NCBI RefSeq assembly: GCF_049116555.1
Contig: NZ_JAGDYT010000001.1
Span: forward strand, 496,001-560,000
Reading direction: 5' to 3'
Source of the DNA: Maricaulis maris_C
GTDB lineage: Bacteria > Pseudomonadota > Alphaproteobacteria > Caulobacterales > Maricaulaceae
Length of the DNA stretch: 64,000 bases
Below the pieces are notes generated by a model that was given only the letters and a program-made list of their open reading frames with translations, ran no database searches and was not told where the DNA came from. Position numbers and translations under genes: made by a program. The number at the start of each line of letters is the position of its first letter. Positions within the stretch are counted from its first letter, which is position 1. Below, in pieces: positions 1-8,250 of this stretch.

Positions 1-1
1 G

Positions 2-511
2 ATTGATCAGCTCGATCCGGTCAGTGCGACCCGTGCCTATGCCGACCAGGCCGTCTTCATCGCCGACGACCTCCTGCCTGCCCTGCGCGCCGAGGCCGGT
101 CTGGCACCACAGCGCGACACCACGCTTCTGGCTGGTGCCTCGCGGCGGGGGCTGTCAGCCAGCCTGACAGCGCTGGCGCGGCCTGAGTTGATCGGCGGGG
201 TGATCGCCTTGTCCGGCTCTTTCTACTGGGCACCGGAGGGGGAGGCACCTGAATGGGCGGCCCGCGAGCTGTCCCGGGCGCCTGTCCCGGCACCGGTCTT
301 CCACCTTGCCGCCGGCCGGTTGGAAACTGTCGTGACGGCGACCAATCGCGGCCATGTGATGCTGGACACCAATCGCGCCATGGCCCAAGCGCTCGACGCG
401 CAGGGTTATGAGGCCGAGCTGGTGGTCTATGCAGGCGGTCATGACATTGCCGGTTGGCGCAGCGCGCTGGCCGATGGCCTGGTCGCGCTGCTGGGGTCTG
501 ATGGCGACTAG
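2..511 (+). CDS. Enterochelin esterase-like alpha/beta hydrolase (5' end outside window)
   Basis: The frame is open from the first bases of the window, so the N-terminus lies upstream; 169 residues are visible. The segment reading LLAGASRRGLSA followed by ALSGSFYW matches the nucleophile-elbow region of the Fes/IroE-type esterase family, and the late VYAGGHDIAGWRSAL matches the catalytic-His region (usually GGHD.A.WR). These enzymes hydrolyse siderophore or other ester bonds. The elbow is atypical: the family usually has GxSxGG, but here the residues after the Ser are Arg-Arg-Gly, so activity is uncertain. It is convergent with the protease gene, separated by one base. Confidence 0.75.
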   Translation: MDQLDPVSATRAYADQAVFIADDLLPALRAEAGLAPQRDTTLLAGASRRGLSASLTALARPELIGGVIALSGSFYWAPEGEAPEWAARELSRAPVPAPVFHLAAGRLETVVTATNRGHVMLDTNRAMAQALDAQGYEAELVVYAGGHDIAGWRSALADGLVALLGSDGD

Positions 512-512
512 C

Positions 513-1832
513 CTATTTCGGCGGTTTCACCCCGCCTGCCGGGCGGGAGGCGGCTGTCGAGCTGCGGCGACCGGAGGCGAAGTCTTCCAGATAGGGGATC
601 CAGCGGTCCGAACGGGCGGCGATATAGATCATCGGGCCATTGGGGTTGGAGCGGAAATTACTGTCCGTTGCGACCACGAAATACTGGTCCCCTTCGCGCA
701 CCATGAAGGGTGAGCCGCTGTCGCCGCGGGTGGTGTCGCAATTGTGGGCCATGGTGTTGTCATTGGCGATCTCGACCATGTTGCAGCCGATATTGCCGGA
801 CAGGTGGGTGCCGGTATCCCAGCTATACCCCCCTTGATAGAGGTCTGCCTGCATGGCGCCGCGGCGTCCCTCGGTCTCGACCAGGGCTCGCACACCGACA
901 AAGCCCAGCGTATCGCCCAGGGGCTGGTCGATGCGCAGCAGCGCCCAATCCGTGCCATCGAGATCATCGCCGGACGAGAAGCGCCGGGAATCCCAGTCCG
1001 GATCGATCAGGTGATCGATGACCCGTGCTGACAGCGTGCCGCCCGGTCGGCCATAGGCGGTGTGGAAGGTGCCGCGCGAATTCGGGCGGCCATTATCATC
1101 AATGCAATGCGAGGCAGTGACGAGGATATCCGGTCCGATCAGCGTGGCCGTGCACGCGCCGCCGGTGTCAAACTCGACCTGCCCGACCACATTCCACGGG
1201 AAGGTGGTGGTGTCGTGAAAGACCCGGTCATCGCGGCCGAAATAATGGTCATTGATGGTCAATGGACGTTCCCGGCCGAAGCAATCGGCCCGGTCCGTGC
1301 GCTCGGCGCACGCGCCATCACCGATGCCCGGTTCGTTGCAAACGCCGTCAAAGGCGGTTTGACAGCTGTCATTGCGAAAACGCAGGTGGATAATGTTGCC
1401 GCAATCGGCAAGGTCGGTCGCCTGGCTGCAGGCCCCGGTGCCGAAGCCCGGCTCGTCGCATTCGCCATCATTGGCCCAGCGGCAGGTATTGTCCTCGACG
1501 CCTTCCACCAGGCGCCAGCAATCGGAGTAGTCCGTCCCGACCTGGCAGGCGCCGGTCCCGATGCCGGGATCATCGCATTCGCCATCATTGGCCCATTGGC
1601 AGCTATCATTGCCGCTATAGCGGGACGTCGGTCGGGTGTCGGCACCGGGCTTGGGCGGTTTGACCCCGGCCTGGCGCAACCAGTTGCGGATTTCCCGGCT
1701 GGAAAGGCGGTCGTCATCCGGCGCGCCGGCCAGTTCCGGCACGGTGTCATTTGCAGGCGGTGACGCGTCCTGGGCGATGGCGGATGAACCCAATGCCACG
1801 GCCAGTGCCGCGATCCAGAAATGATGGCGCAT
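513..1832 (-). CDS. Secreted V8/trypsin-like serine protease with three Cys-rich repeats
   Basis: The product has 439 residues. I chose the internal ATG because GAGGAG lies 6 bases upstream and a signal peptide (MRHHFWIAALAVALGSSAIA) follows directly; an in-frame start 102 bases further upstream would add an implausible leader. Residues 78-105, 117-144 and 157-184 are three repeats with Cys spacing C-x7-C-x9-C-x8-C and a shared NDGxCDDPGxGTGAC-like core. The C-terminal half carries a chymotrypsin-fold triad: His242 in TASHC, Asp295 in TDWALLR, Ser372 in RGDSGSP. VKPPK occurs both near residue 57 and at the extreme C-terminus. A periplasmic or extracellular disulfide-stabilised protease is expected; substrate unknown. 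Confidence 0.85.
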   Translation of the reverse strand: MRHHFWIAALAVALGSSAIAQDASPPANDTVPELAGAPDDDRLSSREIRNWLRQAGVKPPKPGADTRPTSRYSGNDSCQWANDGECDDPGIGTGACQVGTDYSDCWRLVEGVEDNTCRWANDGECDEPGFGTGACSQATDLADCGNIIHLRFRNDSCQTAFDGVCNEPGIGDGACAERTDRADCFGRERPLTINDHYFGRDDRVFHDTTTFPWNVVGQVEFDTGGACTATLIGPDILVTASHCIDDNGRPNSRGTFHTAYGRPGGTLSARVIDHLIDPDWDSRRFSSGDDLDGTDWALLRIDQPLGDTLGFVGVRALVETEGRRGAMQADLYQGGYSWDTGTHLSGNIGCNMVEIANDNTMAHNCDTTRGDSGSPFMVREGDQYFVVATDSNFRSNPNGPMIYIAARSDRWIPYLEDFASGRRSSTAASRPAGGVKPPK

Positions 1833-2042
1833 GATCAACTCCTCTGCCCGGAAGCTCCCCCGCTTATCGGCCGTTTGTGCGGCGAAACCAAGCGCTTCCC
1901 CCGAAGCGACGTGTTCGGGACATGTAACATTCATGTCGATGACTGGAAGCTGAACATTGCCTTCAAGCCCGGGTCAGCCGGCTTCTGTTTGGATGTCAGC
2001 CTGACAGACCGGCCCGTCGCCGGCGCTTTGAAGGAGACCATC

Positions 2043-2510
2043 ATGACGATCACCCTGACCCGCCTGACAATGGCCGGACTGGCTTTGGCCGGTTCGGTGT
2101 TCGCCACCGGCGCCGCCAGTGCCGGCACCTGGCATCTCAATGCGGCAGCCTGCCCGGACCTGCGTGAAGACCGGTATGACAGCCGACGCATGACCGGTTA
2201 TTTCGACCGCCGTGAAGACTGGCGTGATCGTAGCGTCATCGATTGCCCGCCCCATGCCTGGAATTATGAGCCGGACCGCTATGAGCGCGACCGTCGATAT
2301 CTGAGCATAGCCGCGCAACCGCGCAGCCCCGGCACAGTCTATGTCGCTGGCAATGGTGGTTATTTCGTCCGCGATTATCGCGGTACAACACGCTGGATCG
2401 ATGTCCAGATTCACTATCCGCGCGATTTCCGCGGTCGCCGTTTCCTCCCGGGGCGGCACAGTTTCCCCCTGCCGGGATCGCGGTATCCCCATGACCGGAA
2501 TCGCTGGTAG
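2043..2510 (+). CDS. Small secreted protein of unknown function
   Basis: The product has 155 residues. The start is set by AAGGAGA ending about 5 bases before the ATG, and by a clear signal peptide (hydrophobic core AGLALAGSVF, likely cut after GAASA). The mature part is rich in Arg, Asp and Tyr (DRYERDRRY-type stretches) with two Cys residues about 40 residues apart (AACPDL and IDCPP). I recognise no family. It is divergent from the protease gene, and its end is 2 bases from the convergent PhzF-like gene. Confidence 0.7.
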   Translation: MTITLTRLTMAGLALAGSVFATGAASAGTWHLNAAACPDLREDRYDSRRMTGYFDRREDWRDRSVIDCPPHAWNYEPDRYERDRRYLSIAAQPRSPGTVYVAGNGGYFVRDYRGTTRWIDVQIHYPRDFRGRRFLPGRHSFPLPGSRYPHDRNRW

Positions 2511-2512
2511 TC

Positions 2513-3334
2513 CTAGACCGTGATCTGCCCGTCCAGATAGCGTGGCGCGTGGCCCAGAAGGGTCACGCGCTCGCCTTTGGGCGCCACTTGCAGCGCCCCC
2601 GGCCGCGGCCCGATCTGGCGGGCGCTGAGCCGCATCTTGTCCAGCCGCTCGGACCAGTAGGGTGCCAGCGTGCAGTGCGCCGATCCGGTCACCGGGTCCT
2701 CGTCGACACCGGAGGCCGGGGCGAAAAAGCGGGACACGAAATCGCTCTGATCACCCGGCGCGGTGAGGATGATATTGGTATCAAGGGCGCGAAGCTTGGC
2801 GTGGTCGGGCTCGGCCCGGCGGACGGCCGCCTCATCACAGACGACCCACATTTGATAGTGCGCGCCGTGGATCCGGGTAACGTCGAACACGGCCTCCGGC
2901 GCGGCGTCGAGACCGAGGGCGGCGTGCAGCGCGTCTGACCGGCAGGCCGGTTCAAAGCCGATGCCGGGCAGGTCCATGGCATAGCCATCGCCCTGATTGT
3001 CCCGGCTCACGGCCAGTCGGCCCGACCGGGTATCAAATCGCGCGGTCCGACCCTTTGCGAGGCCCTCCTCGAGCACGATGGCGCCAGCCGCAAATGTGGC
3101 ATGGCCGCACAGATCGACCTCAACCGCCGGCGTGAACCAGCGCAGATGCCAGACATCCTCGGCCTGCGGGACCAGAAAGGCGGTTTCGGAGAGATTGTTG
3201 GAATTGGCGATGCCCAGCAGCTCGCTGTCGGACAGGAAGGCTTCCATCAGGACCACGCCGGCCGGATTGCCGGTATGGGGCTGGCCGGGAATGGCAAAGC
3301 TGTGGACTTCGTAATAGGGCAGGCGCGCGGACAT
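2513..3334 (-). CDS. PhzF family isomerase/epimerase-like protein
   Basis: The product has 273 residues, normal for the PhzF/DapF-like fold. Family landmarks are visible in order: the N-terminal FxxxGNPAGVV segment (here HTGNPAGVV), NLSETAFL with the Glu used for proton transfer in PhzF, VDLCGHATFAAG, and the C-terminal DEDPVTGSAHC. Family members are cytosolic isomerases acting on small metabolites. Outside phenazine clusters the substrate is generally unknown, and no phenazine genes are present here. It lies 14 bases downstream of the thioredoxin-like gene on the same strand and may be co-transcribed with it. Confidence 0.9.
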   Translation of the reverse strand: MSARLPYYEVHSFAIPGQPHTGNPAGVVLMEAFLSDSELLGIANSNNLSETAFLVPQAEDVWHLRWFTPAVEVDLCGHATFAAGAIVLEEGLAKGRTARFDTRSGRLAVSRDNQGDGYAMDLPGIGFEPACRSDALHAALGLDAAPEAVFDVTRIHGAHYQMWVVCDEAAVRRAEPDHAKLRALDTNIILTAPGDQSDFVSRFFAPASGVDEDPVTGSAHCTLAPYWSERLDKMRLSARQIGPRPGALQVAPKGERVTLLGHAPRYLDGQITV

Positions 3335-3348
3335 GGCGGTTACGACTC

Positions 3349-4185
3349 CTACCAGCGTTCACTCTGATGGGGGCGGAACCGCAGGGCGAGGTCGGGATTC
3401 TCTGCATCGAGCGCGGCGATGGTCTCGACCGTGAAAGCCTCACCTTCGGCGCGCGCGTTCAGCGCGCCAATCATCATCGCCCGGGCTTCCTGACGCAATT
3501 GCGCGACATCGCGCGGCAGGTTGCGGCGCCATTGCTCGACCTCGCGATCAAGGTCGCGATAATTCTCCGGCCGGTCCGCCTCATCGGCAAGGCGCCATGC
3601 GCCGACATCCCGATAGGCCGCGGCGAGGCGATGGCCCTCTTCTTCTTCAAAGATATCGATCTCGATCATCATCGATTGGTAGACCAGCGAACTTTCGACC
3701 AGGCCGCCGGTGGCCGGTACGGCATTGGCCCAGCGGACAAACCAGGCGCGGGCCTCTTCGATCGGCGTGGAATAGGCCGAGCCCCAGACATTGCGTTCAG
3801 CCCGATTGAGGAGGGTCTCGTCGGTCGGATCAATCACGAAGACGGTCGGGGTGGCATAGATCGCCGCGACGCCGAAACGGCGCATGATATCGTGGTTCTG
3901 GTCGCGCCACCCGACATCGATGAAGCGGGTCACGTAATGGGCTTCAAGCGTGGCAGCCAGTTCCGCATCCTCGAAATGATGCGCCAGGCCGCGACTGTCG
4001 TGACACCAGTTTGCGCCCAGAACGAGGATGAGGCGCTTGTCCGCAGCCAGCGCTTCGGCGAGCGCGGCATCGACCACATCCATGGCTTCGAAATTTTCGT
4101 CGAAGGGACGCGGGTGCTCATCATCCGCCCGTGCGGGGCCGGCGACAATCAGACTCAGGACGGCGAACAGGGCGGCCAGACGCAT
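3349..4185 (-). CDS. Periplasmic thioredoxin-like protein with a WCHDS motif
   Basis: The product has 278 residues, starting at the ATG preceded by GAGGAAG; signal peptide MRLAALFAVLSLIVAGPARA. A thioredoxin-like segment runs from about residue 35 to 150: LVLGANWCHDSRGLAHHF, then ATPTVFVIDP, the usual cis-Pro region. The CxxC active site is replaced by C-H-D-S, so it cannot do normal dithiol exchange with that site alone. The C-terminal half is helical and charged with no recognised domain. Role unknown; binding, peroxidase-like or single-Cys chemistry are possible. Confidence 0.75.
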   Translation of the reverse strand: MRLAALFAVLSLIVAGPARADDEHPRPFDENFEAMDVVDAALAEALAADKRLILVLGANWCHDSRGLAHHFEDAELAATLEAHYVTRFIDVGWRDQNHDIMRRFGVAAIYATPTVFVIDPTDETLLNRAERNVWGSAYSTPIEEARAWFVRWANAVPATGGLVESSLVYQSMMIEIDIFEEEEGHRLAAAYRDVGAWRLADEADRPENYRDLDREVEQWRRNLPRDVAQLRQEARAMMIGALNARAEGEAFTVETIAALDAENPDLALRFRPHQSERW

Positions 4186-4287
4186 GACAGGACTTCCTCG
4201 GTTTTGACGGGGATCAGTCAAGCATGATCACGCGCGCCGGAACAGACGGACGCGCTGCATCCGCCTGTTCCTGTCGCGATTGTGATC

Positions 4288-6069
4288 CTAGCCGGCTGCG
4301 AGCGCAGCCAGCCGGGCATAGAGACCCGCATCATTCGCCGCCAACTCGTCATGCGTGCCTTGCTCGACGATCCGGCCCTGATCAAAGACCAGGATGCGGT
4401 CGGCGTTTCGGATGGTCGACAGGCGGTGGGCAATCAGGATGGTCGTGCGACCTTCCATCACCGCTTCCATCGCCGCCTGCACATCGCGCTCGGTCTCATT
4501 GTCGAGGCTGGATGTCGCCTCGTCGAGAATGAGAATGGGCGCATCGGTGAGGATGGCCCGCGCGATCGCAACCCGTTGACGCTCGCCGCCGGACAGTTTG
4601 ACACCGCGCTCGCCAACCAGTGTGTCAAAGCCTTGCGGCAGGCGGTCGATGAAGGCCTCGGCATGGGCGGCCTTCGCCGCGGCCATGATATCGGCCTGCG
4701 TTGCATCGGGCGCTCCATAGGCGATATTGTCGGCGATCGACCGGTGGAAAAGGGCCGGGTCCTGGGGCACGAGCGCCACATTGCGGCGCAGGCTTTCCTG
4801 GGTCACCGAGCGCACATCCTGACCGTCAATCTGCACCGCGCCCTCGGTGACGTCGTAAAGGCGCTGGACCAGTTTGACGAAGGTCGACTTCCCCGAGCCG
4901 GTCGGACCGACCAGGGCCACCGTCTCGCCCGGTGCAATATCGAGCGAGAAGTCGCTGTAGAGTGGCCGCGCCTGGCCGGCATAGGTGAAGCCGACCTCGT
5001 CGAAACGGATCGCCCCGCGCTGACGCTGGAAGTCGGGCGCACCCTCGCGATCATCGACATCGCTTTCCTGCAGGTCGAAGACGGCGAGATCCTGGATCTC
5101 GTCCATGCCGCGTTGGACCTGCTGCACCTGTTCACCGAAACGGCGCATATAGCCGGACACAATCATGTAGGCGGTCAGCGCCGCCACCACATCGCCGGCC
5201 GAGGCCGCACCGCGCGACCACTGCCAGACCAGCAGGCCGACCAGGGCCGCCTGCATGGTCAGATCGGTGACGATATTGACCAGCCAGGAATTCACGAACC
5301 GGCCCCAGGTCTTCTTGGTTTCGGCGCGCCAGCGCCAGGCCAGCTCGTGAAAACGGGCATCCTCGCGACCTTCGGCGCCGAAGCTCTTCACCGTGGCCAC
5401 GCCGCCAATGGCATCCGCCAGCGCTCCGCCGATCTCGCTGTCGAGCGCGTTCGAACGGATATTCTGCGGCCGGATGTAGTAGCGGCTCAGGAGCAGGGAC
5501 GAGGTCACGAAACAGGCCATCACAAAGAAAACCACACCGCCGACCAGCGGCCAGCGCAGGGCCATCATTGCGGCGATGCCCAGCATCACACCGATTGAAG
5601 GCGCGATCCCCATGAAGATGTGCACGGTGATATTGTCATAGGCCCACATGCCGCGCGTGATCTTGCGGACCACCGATCCGGCGAAGGTGTTGGCGTGCCA
5701 GTCCAGCGAGAAGCGCTGGACGCGCGAGAAGGCATGCGTGGTCAGATCGGCCATATTGGCCGAGGAGAAGGGCACTTCGCAGCGCGAGGCCGCCTGGCGC
5801 AGGGCGTAATAGATCAGCGCCGCACCCAGATAGATGGCGAAGGCCGGCCAGGGCGCGCCCTCTTCGGGACCGGCCGCGAGGGCATCGATCAGCCCGCCGG
5901 CAGCGAGTGGGATCATCAGCTCGGCAATCGTGGCCAGAACCATGAAGGTGATCATCCCGCTCAGAAGGACGGGGCGACGCCCCCACTGGCGGCCCAGATA
6001 GGCGAGCACCTGCAGATTGGTCAAATTGCGGGCGCGGGGTGTTTCATCGTGGTCTTGAAAGTCGGACAT
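4288..6069 (-). CDS. ABC exporter half-transporter (MsbA/multidrug type), fused TMD-NBD
   Basis: The product has 593 residues. The N-terminal membrane domain spans about residues 30-310 with several hydrophobic segments. The nucleotide-binding domain has Walker A GPTGSGKST (388-396), the signature LSGGERQR (from 492), Walker B ILILDEATS (from 512) and a switch His in IAHRLS. Such proteins act as homo- or heterodimers in the inner membrane and export lipids, drugs or peptides. It is a second MsbA-like gene; the copy at 57267-59033 sits in a lipid A context, this one does not, so its substrate is open. No partner half-transporter is adjacent. Confidence 0.9.
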   Translation of the reverse strand: MSDFQDHDETPRARNLTNLQVLAYLGRQWGRRPVLLSGMITFMVLATIAELMIPLAAGGLIDALAAGPEEGAPWPAFAIYLGAALIYYALRQAASRCEVPFSSANMADLTTHAFSRVQRFSLDWHANTFAGSVVRKITRGMWAYDNITVHIFMGIAPSIGVMLGIAAMMALRWPLVGGVVFFVMACFVTSSLLLSRYYIRPQNIRSNALDSEIGGALADAIGGVATVKSFGAEGREDARFHELAWRWRAETKKTWGRFVNSWLVNIVTDLTMQAALVGLLVWQWSRGAASAGDVVAALTAYMIVSGYMRRFGEQVQQVQRGMDEIQDLAVFDLQESDVDDREGAPDFQRQRGAIRFDEVGFTYAGQARPLYSDFSLDIAPGETVALVGPTGSGKSTFVKLVQRLYDVTEGAVQIDGQDVRSVTQESLRRNVALVPQDPALFHRSIADNIAYGAPDATQADIMAAAKAAHAEAFIDRLPQGFDTLVGERGVKLSGGERQRVAIARAILTDAPILILDEATSSLDNETERDVQAAMEAVMEGRTTILIAHRLSTIRNADRILVFDQGRIVEQGTHDELAANDAGLYARLAALAAG

Positions 6070-6582
6070 CTCAGCAGCGGACCCGGTGGCAGCGGCGCTG
6101 CGGGGTCCGTCCTCATGGCAATCATCATCTGGAAGACAGGCAAGTGACGCAGCGGAGTCCCGAAGGCGGCGACCGGGTTGCGGTCGAAGCGTATTCAGGG
6201 TCAGGCAGCGCGCCGGCTACCTGTTTTGCCTAGATGATGGTTCGCATGGATCTGCTCACTTGTGCCGATTGATCCGGGAGGCGGTGGGTAGCCCGACCGG
6301 GCGGGCAGGGCAAGGCAGGGGCGGGACAGTTTCGCGTTTGAGGCGAGATGTGTGGCCTGCGGGGCACAGGGGCATGACGCCAGCTCCTTCCCCTTGATGG
6401 GGAAGGTGGGCCCTCCGTAGCCTTGGCGGAGGAGGGGGCGGATCGGGTGAAACGCCAGCGTTCCTGCGACGACCGCCCGTCACCCACTCCGGCTTGCCGC
6501 TAACGCGACAAGCCACCTCGCCCATCAAGGGCGAGGACCTGCTCTGCTGTCCGGAAGCCGTCGCTTGAAGCCCGGGTGGGGG
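6070..6582. other. Non-coding interval with REP-like hairpins
   Basis: This 513-base gap between the ABC exporter and the small secreted ORF has no convincing gene. Its distal part (about 6384-6538) contains the paired hairpins described separately. The proximal part (6070-6380) shows no feature I can support; open frames across it read as Pro/Arg-rich peptides without ribosome-binding sites. Confidence 0.6.
6386..6536. repeat. REP-like element: two hairpins in inverted orientation
   Basis: The left hairpin (6386-6406) has stem CCTTCCCC, loop TTGAT, stem GGGGAAGG, followed by TGG. The right hairpin (6516-6536) is its inverted counterpart: CCTCGCCC, loop ATCAA, GGGCGAGG, preceded by CCA. Read in one direction both have the form stem-TTGAT-stem-GTGG. 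The stem bases differ between them but pair in both, which is compensatory change. A third small stem, CCTCCG/CGGAGG, lies at 6412-6432. This resembles a paired REP (BIME-like) or miniature element. Confidence 0.65.
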
Positions 6583-6771
6583 TCAATCTGCTGTGCGCGT
6601 CGGAATCTCGGCGAGAAAAGGCGAGAGCTGGCTTTCGAGCTCGGCTGTGACCTTGGCAAGGCTTTTCAGGCCGTTGCCCTCCTGGTGATCTCGGTTGTCG
6701 CTTCCTGCCAGCACTGGCGTGCCGGCCATCAAAACAGCTAGGCAGCAGAGCGAGGCAAGGCGACGTCTCAA
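6583..6771 (-). CDS. Possible small secreted protein
   Basis: A 62-residue frame begins at a TTG that overlaps the stop codon of the thioesterase gene (TTGA). Residues 1-22 look like a signal peptide (MRRRLASLCCLAVLMAGTPVLA), leaving a charged mature peptide of about 40 residues. In favour: the signal-like start and the overlap suggesting translational coupling. Against: the TTG start and no well-spaced ribosome-binding site. No family recognised. Confidence 0.35.
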   Translation of the reverse strand: MRRRLASLCCLAVLMAGTPVLAGSDNRDHQEGNGLKSLAKVTAELESQLSPFLAEIPTRTAD

Positions 6772-7691
6772 GCCTCAATCCCCGGCACCACTGCCGCTTC
6801 CACTTTCGCCTGCGTCTCCGGATCAATCACCGCCAGCTTGCGCTGGTCGAGATCCATCGGGGCGGCGACGCCCTCCATGGTCCACCAGGGTTTGCCGGTG
6901 GCGGGCTCGAGCACCCAGTGCACGATATTGCGGACCTTGCTGCCGGCGGATTTGAGGCCGGAGCGGATGGCATAACCGTCGCCGGCGCGAGGCCAGCGGT
7001 GGACATGGATGCAGCACTCCAGCAGGGCCGAGCCGATATTGCCCGACGGTTCACCGGCATGCATGTCCCATTCTTCCGGGAAGGCGGCAGCGAAATTGGT
7101 CACGCTGTCGGAGACGCGGCCCAGCAGGAACTCGGTCCGCATCCAGCCAAAGGCATCCATTTCCGACGGACCGAACCGGCCCTGGCCGATCCTGGTCAAG
7201 CCGAACGCGTCGGCGGCGCTCAAGGAGATCGGTCGGGTGCCACGGGTCGTGGCCAGTCCGCGCGGCGCAGCAAAACCCGGAGTGTCGGTCTTGAGGGCCC
7301 TGGCCGCCTTGGCGAAGCGGTCCGGCCAGGCGAAAGCTGCGGCCGTGTCCGGGGCCGCATGGCTGAGCGTGATGGCGAAACTTGCGGCCGGCTTGCCGGT
7401 GCCGGAATGGCGCATCACCAGGATCACGTCGGCCGAAGAGCGGTCATGGTCGACAAAGCCGCCCTCGATATAGAGCGGCGCACCCGGGTGCGCCTCGGCA
7501 AGGAAGCGGATGTGCAGGGTTTGCGGGATCAGGGTCGCCAAAGCATCGGGGCGCTGGATCGGGTTCAGGCCGGCGGCTTCGGCCAGATTGGCCAGGGCTT
7601 CACTCGCCCGGGCGAGATAGAAGCGGACGTTGAAATGGCCCAACTCGTCGCATTCCCAGGCATTCACGCAGCCGCGCCAGAGTTCGATCAT
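6768..7691 (-). CDS. Thioesterase-like double hotdog protein
   Basis: The product has 307 residues. I chose the ATG because GAGGGAG lies 8 bases upstream; a GTG three codons earlier would be too close to that site. The N-terminus WRGCVNAWECDELGHFNVRFYLARASEA carries the hotdog thioesterase pattern (Asp followed by GHxNxxxY), and a second hotdog-like half starts around residue 150 (LTRIGQGRFGPSEMDAFGWM). These enzymes hydrolyse acyl-CoA thioesters in the cytosol. The ribosome-binding site overlaps the 3' end of zur (13-base gap), so the two are probably co-transcribed. Confidence 0.75.
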   Translation of the reverse strand: MIELWRGCVNAWECDELGHFNVRFYLARASEALANLAEAAGLNPIQRPDALATLIPQTLHIRFLAEAHPGAPLYIEGGFVDHDRSSADVILVMRHSGTGKPAASFAITLSHAAPDTAAAFAWPDRFAKAARALKTDTPGFAAPRGLATTRGTRPISLSAADAFGLTRIGQGRFGPSEMDAFGWMRTEFLLGRVSDSVTNFAAAFPEEWDMHAGEPSGNIGSALLECCIHVHRWPRAGDGYAIRSGLKSAGSKVRNIVHWVLEPATGKPWWTMEGVAAPMDLDQRKLAVIDPETQAKVEAAVVPGIEA

Positions 7692-7704
7692 CGCGGGCAC
7701 TCCC

Positions 7705-8136
7705 TCAAGCGGGTCGGCAATTGGCGCACTGTCCGAAATGTTCGACCACCGAGCGCTGGATCATGAAGCCGGCCGGGGCATTGATGGGTTCGGGGGCGCC
7801 ATGGCGTTCCTCGACCGAGCCGCAGGTCGAGCAGATGAAGAGCTCGGCACCACCATCATCATGGGCATGGGAGCAGCCGACAAAGGCATTGAGGGCCTCG
7901 ACCTTGTGGACGAGGCCTGCGGTCATGAGGAAGTCGAGGGCACGATAGACGGTGGGCGGCTTGGCGGAGCCGGGCCCCGGCTTGAGGGCTTCGAGCAGGT
8001 CATAGGCTTTCACCGGCCCGTCAGCTTCGAGCACGAGCTCGAGCACGCGTTTGCGGACCGGGGTGAGTTTCTCGCCCCGTTCAACGCAATGAATTTCTGC
8101 GGCGGCGAGCGCCTTGGTCAGGGAATCAGCTGTCAT
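7705..8136 (-). CDS. zur: Zinc uptake regulator, Fur family
   Basis: The product has 143 residues, the normal Fur/Zur size. The winged-helix part contains LTPVRKRVLELVLEADGPVKAYDLL and the recognition region PPTVYRALDFL. The C-terminal domain has the metal sites HAHDDGG, CSTCGSV and the terminal CANC, i.e. two CxxC pairs for structural zinc. I call Zur rather than Fur because the divergent neighbour is a histidine-rich ZnuD-like receptor and a dyad overlapping that gene's -10 lies between them. It would repress zinc uptake genes when zinc is replete. Confidence 0.85.
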   Translation of the reverse strand: MTADSLTKALAAAEIHCVERGEKLTPVRKRVLELVLEADGPVKAYDLLEALKPGPGSAKPPTVYRALDFLMTAGLVHKVEALNAFVGCSHAHDDGGAELFICSTCGSVEERHGAPEPINAPAGFMIQRSVVEHFGQCANCRPA

Positions 8137-8199
8137 CTTGCAGATATTTAATCACGCTTTGCGGCATTTCCCAGCGCTTCGGCATTGCAGTGATCCGAA

Positions 8200-8212
8200 T
8201 GTTATAATATCA
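8200..8212. promoter_or_regulatory. Candidate Zur box over the -10 of the znuD-like gene
   Basis: The sequence TGTTATAATATCA is an imperfect dyad (only the third base of each half and the centre deviate) and contains a consensus TATAAT at 8203-8208. It lies about 40 bases before the receptor ATG, inside the zur/receptor divergent spacer. Alphaproteobacterial Zur sites are AT-rich dyads built on TGTTATA/TATAACA, which this resembles. Binding here would block the promoter directly. Confidence 0.5.
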
Positions 8213-8250
8213 CGCTTCCAATTGTTCTGTTATTACATATCGGGGAAACC

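Noticed and set aside
1062..1763. Plus-strand frame opposite the protease repeats giving a repetitive Ala/Ile-rich peptide
   Set aside because: The repetition is the antisense image of the Cys-rich repeats, not an independent gene.
6256..6528. Pro-rich minus-strand frame in the REP-like interval
   Set aside because: It reads through hairpin repeats, lacks a ribosome-binding site and gives low-complexity peptide.
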